Source: Streptomyces sp. BR123
Lineage (GTDB): Bacteria; Actinomycetota; Actinomycetes; Streptomycetales; Streptomycetaceae
Reading direction: 5' to 3'
Length of the DNA: 55,436 bases
Assembly: GCF_013401435.1 (NCBI RefSeq)
Contig: NZ_JACBGN010000012.1
Location: forward strand, 1 to 55,436
In this document: piece after piece, positions 17,171 through 23,590 of the stretch
How positions within the stretch are numbered: position 1 is the first letter of the stretch
How the letters are laid out: the number at the start of each line of letters is the position of its first letter
Notes under the pieces: generated by a model
Told to the model about the DNA's origin: nothing
Databases searched by the model: none
The model's input: the letters and a program-made list of their open reading frames with translations, nothing else
Made by a program: the position numbers and the translations under genes

Positions 17171-17476
17171 CTAACCGTCGCGGCCGAGCTGGCCGGCCTC
17201 GTAGACGCGCCCCAGACGTCGAGACCTCCGCTCTCGCTCCGCCTCCAAGTCGAGGACGCAGTCGCTGCAGGCGGCAATCTGGTAGACCGCCCCGGCGCGG
17301 GTCAGGATGGATGCCAGTTTCGTGACCGGGATCGACCGCTCGGAGCACCGAAAACAGGTCCCAGGTGTCCACATATACAGACCGAGGACGGCGCGGCGTT
17401 CCATGTCTTCACGCTCCGGGCCTATGGCCCACTCAAGGCCGGCACCGGCGAACTGACGGTCGCTGGCGAGTCTCAT
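17171..17476 (-). CDS. small zinc-motif protein divergent from repressor
   Basis: A 101-residue protein with two Cys pairs, CFRC near residue 43 and CSDC near residue 72, likely forming one zinc site, followed by a charged C-terminal helix rich in Glu/Arg. The ATG at 17476 is preceded by GGGGAG, an acceptable ribosome site. Proteins of this kind often sit next to XRE regulators in Streptomyces accessory regions, but no biochemical role is known. It is divergent from the XRE gene at 17824, with the three dyad operators between them, so the repressor very likely controls it. Confidence 0.75.
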   Translation of the reverse strand: MRLASDRQFAGAGLEWAIGPEREDMERRAVLGLYMWTPGTCFRCSERSIPVTKLASILTRAGAVYQIAACSDCVLDLEAERERRSRRLGRVYEAGQLGRDG

Positions 17477-17617
17477 CTGCTGCTCCCCTACCGCTGGCAA
17501 GGTCGACCGACCGATCGACCTTGAGCTACAGGCCAACGGCGCTCCGACTGGGCCGCATGTGAGCCATCGCTCACACGGCGCCTTGCTGCGGCAACGCACG
17601 GTTGGCCATCGCAGCTT

Positions 17618-17635
17618 TGTCCAAAAAATTGGACA
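17618..17635. promoter_or_regulatory. operator O1 (perfect dyad)
   Basis: The sequence TGTCCAA-AAAA-TTGGACA is a perfect dyad with 7-base arms and a 4-base spacer. It sits between the divergent zinc-motif and XRE genes and is the best of three copies. Confidence 0.7.
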
Positions 17636-17663
17636 CATACAGCGTGCCAGGGGCCGGGTGCGC

Positions 17664-17681
17664 TGTCCAGATTCTTGGCCA
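17664..17681. promoter_or_regulatory. operator O2 (imperfect dyad)
   Basis: TGTCCAG-ATTC-TTGGCCA matches the O1 consensus with two substitutions in the arms and the same 4-base spacer. It is centred 46 bp from O1. Confidence 0.6.
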
Positions 17682-17728
17682 CATTCTGTGGGGATTCAGC
17701 CAACGTTCACGGAGGGGCTGGTCGCGGC

Positions 17729-17746
17729 CGACCAAAAACCTGGACA
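17729..17746. promoter_or_regulatory. operator O3 (imperfect dyad)
   Basis: CGACCAA-AAAC-CTGGACA matches the O1 consensus with three arm substitutions. It is the copy closest to the XRE gene, 77 bases before its start. The 17477-17823 gap otherwise holds no gene. Confidence 0.5.
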
Positions 17747-17823
17747 CTGACACAAGCCCCCCGCTTGTCGTGTCGAGCTGGACCTATCCGGCCCGTAGCG
17801 ACCACGATGACAGGACCACGTTC

Positions 17824-18255
17824 ATGGCAGACGAGACGCCCCGACCGGCCGACTCACGCGCGACTCGAACCGATCTTGCTGACCTCGCGCAAGCGCGAAT
17901 GGCTGAGCTCGCGCTCAGCTACCGGTCCCTGGCGGCGTCCTGCGTGGACCCAGAGGAGCCCCAGGGCGGTCCCCTCTGGACGCGCGGCACACTCCAGAAC
18001 CTAATCAACGGGAAGATCAAGGCGCCGGGGCCCGCAGAGCTTCGGGCGCTCGCCGCCGGCCTTGACCTCCCCCTCCGAGTCGTTCAGGATGCGGCAGCTG
18101 CCCAGTATTTCGACCTAGATCCGGTCTACGGTGCGGACCAGAAAGTCCGCGCCGTGGTCCGCCATCTCGCGGACCTCAGCGCCGAAGACCTGGCCAAGGT
18201 TGAGCAGCTAATCCGAGAGGCGTTCGGGTCCGACCAACGGGCCGGTCTGGACTAA
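17824..18255 (+). CDS. XRE-like repressor/regulator
   Basis: A 143-residue DNA-binding protein. Residues about 15-85 resemble an XRE-type helix-turn-helix with an insert between helices; segment RGTLQNLINGKIKAPGPAELRALAAGL covers the recognition helix region and is given here as a landmark only. The C-terminal third is helical and charged and may dimerise. The ATG at 17824 has AGGA about 9 bases upstream. It is preceded by three dyad operators shared with the divergent zinc-motif gene, so autoregulation is likely. Whether it is the lysogeny repressor or an island regulator cannot be told. Confidence 0.75.
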   Translation: MADETPRPADSRATRTDLADLAQARMAELALSYRSLAASCVDPEEPQGGPLWTRGTLQNLINGKIKAPGPAELRALAAGLDLPLRVVQDAAAAQYFDLDPVYGADQKVRAVVRHLADLSAEDLAKVEQLIREAFGSDQRAGLD

Positions 18256-18411
18256 TAGCCCGTCAGGAACCCTCCCCTGCATCAGCTAGTGCATTACCGC
18301 TGGTCAGGGTGCATGATTGTGCTCCTTCCAAGACCGGGCCAAGGGGCTCGATTGCCCGCGCGCTCGAACTGGCGTGCGGTGCGGTGCGCGTCATGTCAAG
18401 GGGTGGGTTCC

Positions 18412-18873
18412 ATGCACTACACGCCCGTAACCAAAGCACGCTTCAGATTCGCTACGACCGACGATGAACTGCCCCCAGGCCGCGTCATCGACATCCAGAG
18501 AGATCCCGAGTCGCCTGTCGTCACCGTCATCATCAAGCCGGGCCACGCCACCCAGCGGCTGCTCGACGAACTGAGCGAAACCCAGACGCCCATGCATGCC
18601 ACCGGGCAGTGGCAACGCCTCGAACCCACCCCCGAGAATCTCGCACATCCTCGGAGAGTCCTGCGCGCCAGCTGGCGTTTGTGGCCCCGCGAGAAGATGC
18701 CCGCTGGCCAGCTGTGTGTACCGCTGGAGCGGCATCGCGAGCACGTATGGGCCGTACTGGACAGGGAGGCCAGTGACCAGCTCGCGCGCGAGATGACCGA
18801 GCTCGTCATGGCGATGGTGCAGTCCGAGGTGTGGATCACGCGCGGAGGCGGAGAAGGAGGCGAGCCCAGCTGA
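18412..18873 (+). CDS. hypothetical protein downstream of repressor
   Basis: A 153-residue protein, mixed alpha/beta by composition, with no recognised domain. Landmarks are an N-terminal basic stretch (TPVTKARFRF), a central VVTVIIKPGH strand segment and a C-terminal Gly-rich tail. The ATG at 18412 has AAGGGG about 10 bases upstream. It follows the XRE gene in the same direction after 156 bases. That gap holds no gene, only short GTGCAT repeats (around 18289 and 18309) that may be regulatory. Confidence 0.6.
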   Translation: MHYTPVTKARFRFATTDDELPPGRVIDIQRDPESPVVTVIIKPGHATQRLLDELSETQTPMHATGQWQRLEPTPENLAHPRRVLRASWRLWPREKMPAGQLCVPLERHREHVWAVLDREASDQLAREMTELVMAMVQSEVWITRGGGEGGEPS

Positions 18874-19015
18874 CCTCGGCTGTACATGCGCCCGCGACCG
18901 CGCACGCCGAGCGGAACGAGTCTCGTCGGCAAGAGATCACGTCTTGTCCATGCCCCTTTCGGTCAACCCGATGGCCGAATATGGTGTGCGCCACCGGTGA
19001 TCACGGAGGTGCGCG

Positions 19016-19243
19016 ATGGCGGACGGCATGGACATATGCGGGCTGGCTCGCCAAGTCCTGGAAGAGCTGTCGGCCAGGGCGCGGGTTGAGGTGGAGACCC
19101 TGATCGTCTGGACGAGCGCAGACAGCACCTCGTGGCCCCCGCCGGGCAAGGCTGGCGAGGCGTTCGCGCATCACTCCTGGATCACCTACGTCGCGCACGC
19201 CGACGGCGGCATGGAGATCCGGGACATTGGTTGGGCCGGCTGA
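19016..19243 (+). CDS. small hypothetical protein
   Basis: A 75-residue protein with a strong GGAGGTG ribosome site before the ATG at 19016. It contains several aromatic residues (SWITYVAHADGG) and one Cys, with no membrane segment and no recognised family. It is the first of a run of six very small rightward genes ending at 20614. The gap before it (18874-19015) holds no gene. Confidence 0.65.
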   Translation: MADGMDICGLARQVLEELSARARVEVETLIVWTSADSTSWPPPGKAGEAFAHHSWITYVAHADGGMEIRDIGWAG

Positions 19244-19297
19244 CCGTTGGAGCTCTTCCCCTGCCAGCGGCCGGGGCAGGCTGTCGGCTGTACCCGC

Positions 19298-19303
19298 TAG
19301 CCT
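19298..19303 (+). promoter_or_regulatory. -10 element TAGCCT for leaderless gene
   Basis: TAGCCT ends 7 bases before the ATG at 19311, and no ribosome site is present. This geometry fits a transcript that begins at or next to the start codon. No clear -35 is seen. Confidence 0.5.
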
Positions 19304-19310
19304 GTTCGCC

Positions 19311-19457
19311 ATGATCCTCGATGGCACGTCCGCGGCTGAGCTGAATGAGCGGATCCGCGCGATCGTCATCGCGGGTGGCGCCGGCTCCGAGGAGTACGCC
19401 GAGCTGCGGGCGGCATGGCTGGTGGCGATGCGCGAGGAGCAGGAGCTCGCCGCCTAG
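19311..19457 (+). CDS. very small hypothetical protein
   Basis: A 48-residue, mostly helical protein (segment AAELNERIRAIVIAGG) with the motif EEYAELRAAWLVAMREEQEL at its C-terminal half. The likely translation is leaderless, since a TAGCCT hexamer ends 7 bases upstream of the ATG and no Shine-Dalgarno sequence is present. The stop codon is part of the putative -10 of the next gene. No function is recognised. Confidence 0.55.
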   Translation: MILDGTSAAELNERIRAIVIAGGAGSEEYAELRAAWLVAMREEQELAA

Positions 19458-19460
19458 GAT
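19455..19460 (+). promoter_or_regulatory. -10 element TAGGAT overlapping a stop codon
   Basis: TAGGAT ends 6 bases before the GTG at 19467. Its first three bases are the stop codon of the preceding gene. Confidence 0.5.
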
Positions 19461-19466
19461 CCAGCC

Positions 19467-19697
19467 GTGGCTGATATCGAACTCACCGACGAGCTGATCC
19501 GTCTCCAGCAGGCCTCCGATGAGGCGTGGGCTGCGGTCCGGGAGGCGCCGTCCGGCGAGGGCTGGGAGCTGTGGCGGGAGCGGGCCGCGGAGGTGCAGAC
19601 AGCGGTCACCGAGTACGCGAAGGCCATCGACCAGCCGCGGAACGCCGTCGAAGCTGCGCTGAAGAAGCGCGTGCGACATGCGGAGCCTGAGGCCTGA
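19467..19697 (+). CDS. small hypothetical protein
   Basis: A 76-residue acidic, fully helical protein starting at GTG, with repeated Trp/Glu-rich helix segments (EAWAAVREAPSGEGWELWRE). It could form a coiled coil. A leaderless start is suggested by TAGGAT 6 bases upstream and the lack of a ribosome site. No family is recognised. Confidence 0.6.
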   Translation: MADIELTDELIRLQQASDEAWAAVREAPSGEGWELWRERAAEVQTAVTEYAKAIDQPRNAVEAALKKRVRHAEPEA

Positions 19698-19832
19698 CAG
19701 TGCTCCGCCCGCCGGGCACGCATCCGGCGGGCGAGCAGGGTCCGAGTAGCAGCGGCAGCCGGCACGCTCATCGCTCGGATGTGATGTGTTCATGCTCCCA
19801 TCCCGGTGTGACAGCGGGAGAACCTCCGACGC

Positions 19833-19838
19833 TAGAAT
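19833..19838 (+). promoter_or_regulatory. -10 element TAGAAT for leaderless gene
   Basis: TAGAAT ends 7 bases before the GTG at 19846, with GTGACA as a possible -35 at 19808-19813 (19-base spacing). This is the clearest of the leaderless promoters here. Confidence 0.6.
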
Positions 19839-19845
19839 CGAACTT

Positions 19846-20181
19846 GTGTCCGATAGTTCCGCGTCCCGTCTCGATCAGCTCCGCTTCCTGGAGAAAGTCC
19901 AGGTGCGGGACCTGGAGCGGACTCGCAGCTGGATCGCCGACGAGGAGCAACGCCTCGCCATCGTGGAGGCCCGCCAGCCGTCCGCCCCGTCGCCGGACTG
20001 GCTGATCGAGCAGGGCATCGGGGTCGGCCGGCGCCCCGTCCGCGTGCACGTCGGCGGCTGCTGGGACGCGTCCAAGCGCTGCCACCCGGCGACCGTGGAC
20101 CAGGCGCGGCAGGCCCTCGTCGGCGGGGTCGAGGCGTGTCCGCACTGCCGGCCGGACACGGAGCTCGGCGTGCTGGACTGA
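19846..20181 (+). CDS. small hypothetical protein with CxxC
   Basis: A 111-residue protein. The N-terminal half is a charged helix (QVRDLERTRSWIADEEQRLA); the C-terminal half has three cysteines (GGCWDASKRC and ACPHC), suggesting a small zinc site. Proteins of this layout are common in Streptomyces phages and plasmids, but the function is unknown. The GTG start is leaderless by the same -10 geometry as its neighbours. Confidence 0.65.
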   Translation: MSDSSASRLDQLRFLEKVQVRDLERTRSWIADEEQRLAIVEARQPSAPSPDWLIEQGIGVGRRPVRVHVGGCWDASKRCHPATVDQARQALVGGVEACPHCRPDTELGVLD

Positions 20182-20192
20182 CAGGGGCGTCG

Positions 20193-20198
20193 CAGGCT
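20193..20198 (+). promoter_or_regulatory. possible -10 element CAGGCT for leaderless gene
   Basis: CAGGCT ends 6 bases before the ATG at 20205. It is weaker than the other three hexamers upstream; CTGGAG only 3 bases before the ATG is too close for a normal ribosome site. Confidence 0.35.
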
Positions 20199-20204
20199 GG
20201 AGCC

Positions 20205-20429
20205 ATGGTCGATCAGACGCAGGTCACCGTCCATCCCGTCGCCCCCACGGGCGGCCGGCGGGTGACCGCCCACGTTCACGGGACCGACTCGATACTCGGC
20301 GTGGCGTACTCGATGGCCGACGTGGTTGAGTTCCTGCGACGGGCGGGCTGGGCCGACGAGGCCGACTGGCCGCCGATCATGTGGCGGGGCGGCGGGCCTA
20401 CGGTGTGGGCCGCCGAGGGGTCCGAGTGA
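20205..20429 (+). CDS. small hypothetical protein
   Basis: A 74-residue protein with two short strand-like stretches (VTVHPVAP, VTAHVHG) and a helix (MADVVEFLRRAGWADE), ending in a Trp/Gly-rich tail. No family is recognised. It starts 23 bases after the stop of the preceding gene. Confidence 0.6.
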   Translation: MVDQTQVTVHPVAPTGGRRVTAHVHGTDSILGVAYSMADVVEFLRRAGWADEADWPPIMWRGGGPTVWAAEGSE

Positions 20430-20458
20430 CCCGACTGCCGCGGGCGCGTTGGAGGGGT

Positions 20459-20614
20459 ATGGATCACGAAGAGCGGCTGCCACTCATCACCCGCGGCGAG
20501 GCAGAGGCGCTCATCGCCGTCCTCGGCCGACTCGCCGACGGCGCCGACGACGACCTGCGGTACGAGGCACTCGAGCTGCAGGCGCGGCTCGGCATGCGGT
20601 TGCCTGCAGAGTAG
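20459..20614 (+). CDS. very small hypothetical protein
   Basis: A 51-residue acidic helical protein (segment EAEALIAVLGRLADGADDDL). The ATG at 20459 has GGAGGGG 3-9 bases upstream, so unlike its neighbours it uses a normal ribosome site. It is the last gene of the rightward run and is followed by a terminator. Confidence 0.6.
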   Translation: MDHEERLPLITRGEAEALIAVLGRLADGADDDLRYEALELQARLGMRLPAE

Positions 20615-20621
20615 GACACGC

Positions 20622-20658
20622 GGCGACCCTCCCGTGGGGGAGGACTGGGAGGGCCGCC
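20622..20658. terminator. bidirectional hairpin terminator
   Basis: Twelve-base arms (20622-20633 with 20647-20658) with a single mismatch lie between the rightward small-gene run and the leftward recombinase operon. Confidence 0.7.
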
Positions 20659-20676
20659 GGTCATGCAGTTCTCTCT

Positions 20677-20838
20677 CTAGTCCGTCTCTTCGAGCTCCCA
20701 GCGAGCCAGAATCTCCGCGACGCGGGGGTACCGCTGGAGGAACTCCTCGTCGCTCAGATCCGCGTCCGCTCCTGGCGGCCCCGTCCGGACAACTGTGGCG
20801 TTCGACGGGGTCAGCACTCTGGTGTGGAACTCGGTCAT
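20677..20838 (-). CDS. small acidic protein, last gene of recombinase operon
   Basis: A 53-residue acidic protein whose second half is a helix (DEEFLQRYPRVAEILARWELEE). The ATG at 20838 has a good GGAGG ribosome site. It is downstream of the GIY-YIG gene on the same strand, 117 bases away, and is followed by a terminator. No family is recognised. Its place after the nuclease could suit a small partner or inhibitor, but that is a guess. Confidence 0.6.
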   Translation of the reverse strand: MTEFHTRVLTPSNATVVRTGPPGADADLSDEEFLQRYPRVAEILARWELEETD

Positions 20839-20955
20839 GGGACCTCCAGCGATCGTGCGGCTGAGGCGCTCACAATCCGCCACGGCAAGTGCCCCCGTCA
20901 ACCCTTGCGGACGGATTGACTCCGGTGCGGCGCCGGCCAACCGAACCGAACGGCC

Positions 20956-22338
20956 TCAGGCGGTTTCCCACATCGCCTGGAGCTCGTTCAGCACCTGGGG
21001 CCAGGAGCAGCCATCTGGTAGAGCGGCGAGTCCGGCGCCGGCAAGCGAGACCGTGATGGCGCGGGCAGACGGGACCCCTCGGCCGTACCACGTGCTGTAG
21101 TCGGGATAGGGAGTGCTCGGCAGTTTTTGAGACGCACGCGCAACCAGGCGGTCCAGAACTCCAAGGTGCCCAACGCCCTTGCATTCAAGCATGAACTGAA
21201 GAACCCGGACGGCCGTCCCGGGCGGTAGGCCAAGCTGAGCATCTGCGGCCCGTGCCGCATCAGGCCCGAAGATCTCCTCCAGGGCCCTCGGGTCGAGTGA
21301 GGCCAGCAGCTCTGCCATGGCCGGCGTAAGCATCTTGTCCCGGGCGATCTCGCGCAGGACAGCTCTCACATCCGGCGCCATCGCCTCAGGGATCTGTCCG
21401 GAGGTGTGGGCCGCGACGGCCGCGGCCAGGTGCGAGGATGCGCGCCAACGGTCATTGGGGCTCTCCCGAGAAGCCAGCACGGTGAAGATCTCCGGGTAGT
21501 ACGAGCCAAGATCAGACAATGCAGCCGCCACGTTCGTGTCCCTGCTGGCCCAGGCACTGAAGGCGGCTGGTTCTAGAGACATGCCGCCCCTCTGAGCGAG
21601 GGCGGCCCAGGGGGCCACAGCGCAAACTGCCCACGGGACCAAGGAGAGGTATCTCAGAGCGACCCCGGCAGGCTCAGCAGGGCGCCGAGCTACGTGGCTG
21701 ACGAGAGACGCCAGGTGGAAGTCGAGGCCGTCATCGGCGCCTCGAAGCCGCGCCCAGGCCGGGCGGCAAGATCCCCATAGCTCTTCACTGACCCGCTGCT
21801 GGGTGCGCAGCAGTTGAATCTGGCTACTTAGTCCGCCAGTGAGTGCTTCGCTGTCCGGATCCTCCTCGACTTGTAGGCGCAGGAGGGCCTCCTGGACAGC
21901 CCCCTGCAGGGGCAGGGCCGACAAGTCGCCTGGGGGCAAGGGACCTCCGAGAGCCTCCCTGCAGGTTCGGGCCATTGCGGCCCAAGCTGATTCGCGCTGG
22001 CTGGCTGCGAGCTCAGCTTGCTTGCGCTCGACTATGCGTCGGCCCGCAGCCGTGCTCGCCTGATTCAGCAGCGGCTCGCCGGCCACGACACGTCGCGTGA
22101 TCTCCTCCTGCTCCGCGGCGAGCAGTTCGGTTACGGGAACGCCCTCTCGCAGGGTGGTGATCAGAGGTTCGAGACCTACTGCCTTGAGTTCAATGATCCA
22201 GGGCGCCACCTTGCCAGCAGGGCTTGAAAGGTGGCCTGCGAGCCGTTCTTCGACGGCCTTCGTAGTCTGTCCGATGTACCGAATGACTTTGTCTCGCGGG
22301 TCTAAGAGGGCGTAGATGCGCCCCGCAGCCTGACTCAT
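20956..22338 (-). CDS. GIY-YIG domain protein with large unknown C-terminal region
   Basis: A 460-residue protein. Residues about 6-90 form a GIY-YIG nuclease domain: IYALLD at 8-13, YIGQT at 21-25, an Arg in the following helix and an AAEQEEI glutamate. The remaining ~350 residues are helical, resemble no domain I recognise, and contain several Trp and two Cys. GIY-YIG enzymes cut one DNA strand and occur in homing nucleases, repair enzymes and some defence proteins. The start overlaps the recombinase stop by 4 bases (ATGA), so the two are translated together. The domain is slightly degenerate, so nuclease activity is probable but not certain. Confidence 0.75.
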   Translation of the reverse strand: MSQAAGRIYALLDPRDKVIRYIGQTTKAVEERLAGHLSSPAGKVAPWIIELKAVGLEPLITTLREGVPVTELLAAEQEEITRRVVAGEPLLNQASTAAGRRIVERKQAELAASQRESAWAAMARTCREALGGPLPPGDLSALPLQGAVQEALLRLQVEEDPDSEALTGGLSSQIQLLRTQQRVSEELWGSCRPAWARLRGADDGLDFHLASLVSHVARRPAEPAGVALRYLSLVPWAVCAVAPWAALAQRGGMSLEPAAFSAWASRDTNVAAALSDLGSYYPEIFTVLASRESPNDRWRASSHLAAAVAAHTSGQIPEAMAPDVRAVLREIARDKMLTPAMAELLASLDPRALEEIFGPDAARAADAQLGLPPGTAVRVLQFMLECKGVGHLGVLDRLVARASQKLPSTPYPDYSTWYGRGVPSARAITVSLAGAGLAALPDGCSWPQVLNELQAMWETA

Positions 22339-23018
22339 GCCTGCTCCAGTTCCCGGGTGGCCCCGCGCTGTTGCCCGACGGAGGGTCGGTGTCCTGCTCG
22401 CAACTCGGGCACGTACTTGTAGAGCGTGGTCCGGCTGATGCCGAGCAGCTTGGCGATCGAGGTGATCGATGCCTCGGGGTTCGCGAGCATGGAACGCGCG
22501 TGAACGATCTGCTCCTCGGTCATGGCTGGCGGTCGTCCAATGCGTTCGCCTCGAGCTCGTGCCGCGGCCAGGCCCTCGTGGGTGCCTTGGACGATGAGCT
22601 CGCGGATGAACTCGGCGAGAGCGGCGAAGACGTGGAAGACGAGCCGGCCGCCGGGTGTGGTGGTGTCGAGGGCTTCGTGCAGGGAGCGGAAGCCGATGCC
22701 GCGCTTGCGGAGGCCAGCAACGATGGCGATGAGGTCTTGGATGGAGCGGCCGAGGCGGTCAAGGGACGGTACGACGAGCGTGTCCCCGGGCCGGGCGTAG
22801 TCGAGAGCCTTCCAGAGCTCTTCACGCTCGACGGTCTTGCCGGACTTCTTGTCGGCAAAGACCTTCGCACAGCCACAGTCGGTGAGTGCGGCGATCTGGC
22901 GGTCGAGGTTCTGTCCCTTGGTGGAGACGCGGGCGTACCCGATAAGGACGCCGGTCACGGCGGCAGGGAACGCGGCGGTGTCATCGCCTTCGGCTGCCCA
23001 TTGGGCGGCTGTAGTCAT
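22335..23018 (-). CDS. small serine recombinase (resolvase/invertase type)
   Basis: A 227-residue serine recombinase. Residues 24-165 are the catalytic domain, with Y28-A-R30-V-S32 (nucleophile Ser32), the LDRLGRS segment around 87-92 and the long E helix (FAALAEFIRELI). Residues 166-203 form a C-terminal helix-turn-helix (ISRTTLYKYVPEL). The length and HTH position fit resolvases/invertases such as Tn3 TnpR or Hin, not large phage integrases. The ATG at 23018 is preceded by a TACGGT hexamer 6 bases upstream and no ribosome site. It is coupled to the GIY-YIG gene and preceded by a perfect palindrome at 23134-23163, a candidate recombination site. Confidence 0.9.
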   Translation of the reverse strand: MTTAAQWAAEGDDTAAFPAAVTGVLIGYARVSTKGQNLDRQIAALTDCGCAKVFADKKSGKTVEREELWKALDYARPGDTLVVPSLDRLGRSIQDLIAIVAGLRKRGIGFRSLHEALDTTTPGGRLVFHVFAALAEFIRELIVQGTHEGLAAARARGERIGRPPAMTEEQIVHARSMLANPEASITSIAKLLGISRTTLYKYVPELRAGHRPSVGQQRGATRELEQA

Positions 23019-23024
23019 GCAACA

Positions 23025-23030
23025 ACCGTA
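23025..23030 (-). promoter_or_regulatory. -10 element TACGGT for recombinase operon
   Basis: On the minus strand TACGGT ends 6 bases before the ATG at 23018, with no ribosome site between. This again suggests a leaderless transcript. Confidence 0.4.
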
Positions 23031-23133
23031 CAGAAAAGGGTGGTTGCCGGTTAGTGAACACTTCGAGTTTTTGGACACCCTTTATGAACGCGCGCCCGGC
23101 CGTAAAGCTGCAGGGCGGCTCGCTTCGGCCCAT

Positions 23134-23163
23134 CCGTCCAACAACCGATCGGTTGTTGGACGG
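23134..23163. repeat. perfect 30-bp palindrome
   Basis: Thirty bases read identically on both strands, centred on the dinucleotide AT. Each arm is CCGTCCAACAACCG with one central base. The site is 116 bp upstream of the recombinase start. The length and AT centre match crossover sites of small serine recombinases; a repressor operator is the alternative. A related CAACAACCGTA stretch lies at the recombinase start (23020-23030). Confidence 0.75.
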
Positions 23164-23590
23164 GGTCACAGTACGAACGTTGGCCACCTAGACACATGGC
23201 TCCACACGCCGACTGACGGGCAGGCGGGCCTCGACGCCGAGAATGGTCACCCTTGGACTTGCCGATGAGGGGGCCGGCAAGGAGCACGGCCTCGGGGCGG
23301 CGCATGTCACCCAGATCGCGGCCATGCAAGGAGAGCACTCGGCGGTAGGTCGCTGGCGCATGCCCTCGACCTTAATGTCGTGAGCAGTTGGAGTCAGTAG
23401 CCTTGTCAACCTCGACTTGCCACATAAGAACTTTCTCCTTCAATCGGATTAGGCCATAAGGCCCATGGTGCTCGCCGCCGAACAGCGTAGCGTTTCATGT
23501 CATAAGCACCGTTGCGAGTCCGCAGCGCTCGGCTGACTCGCTTAGCTCCTCAATCCAAGGCACCGTCGCAATTTGTATCGAGGAATCACC

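Larger units (their letters stand above)
23019..23590. other. 572-base region without a convincing gene
   Basis: This stretch between the recombinase and the secreted protein gene holds the recombinase promoter region, the 30-bp palindrome, and the promoter region of the next gene. Between about 23190 and 23400 the minus strand carries a short frame that reads like a decayed fragment (RVLSLHGRDLGDMRRPEAVL) interrupted by frame changes, possibly a remnant of an older mobile-element gene. A half-operator TGTCCAAAAA, matching O1 of the repressor region, occurs on the minus strand around 23064-23073. Confidence 0.4.

Noticed and set aside
16860..17200. tRNA gene as integration target at the left border
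   Set aside because: No cloverleaf, anticodon arm or T-loop GTTCRA sequence was found on either strand; the hairpin there is a simple terminator.
22335..23018. The small recombinase as the prophage integrase
   Set aside because: At 227 residues with a C-terminal HTH it matches resolvases/invertases; phage serine integrases are about twice as long with recombinase and zinc-ribbon domains.
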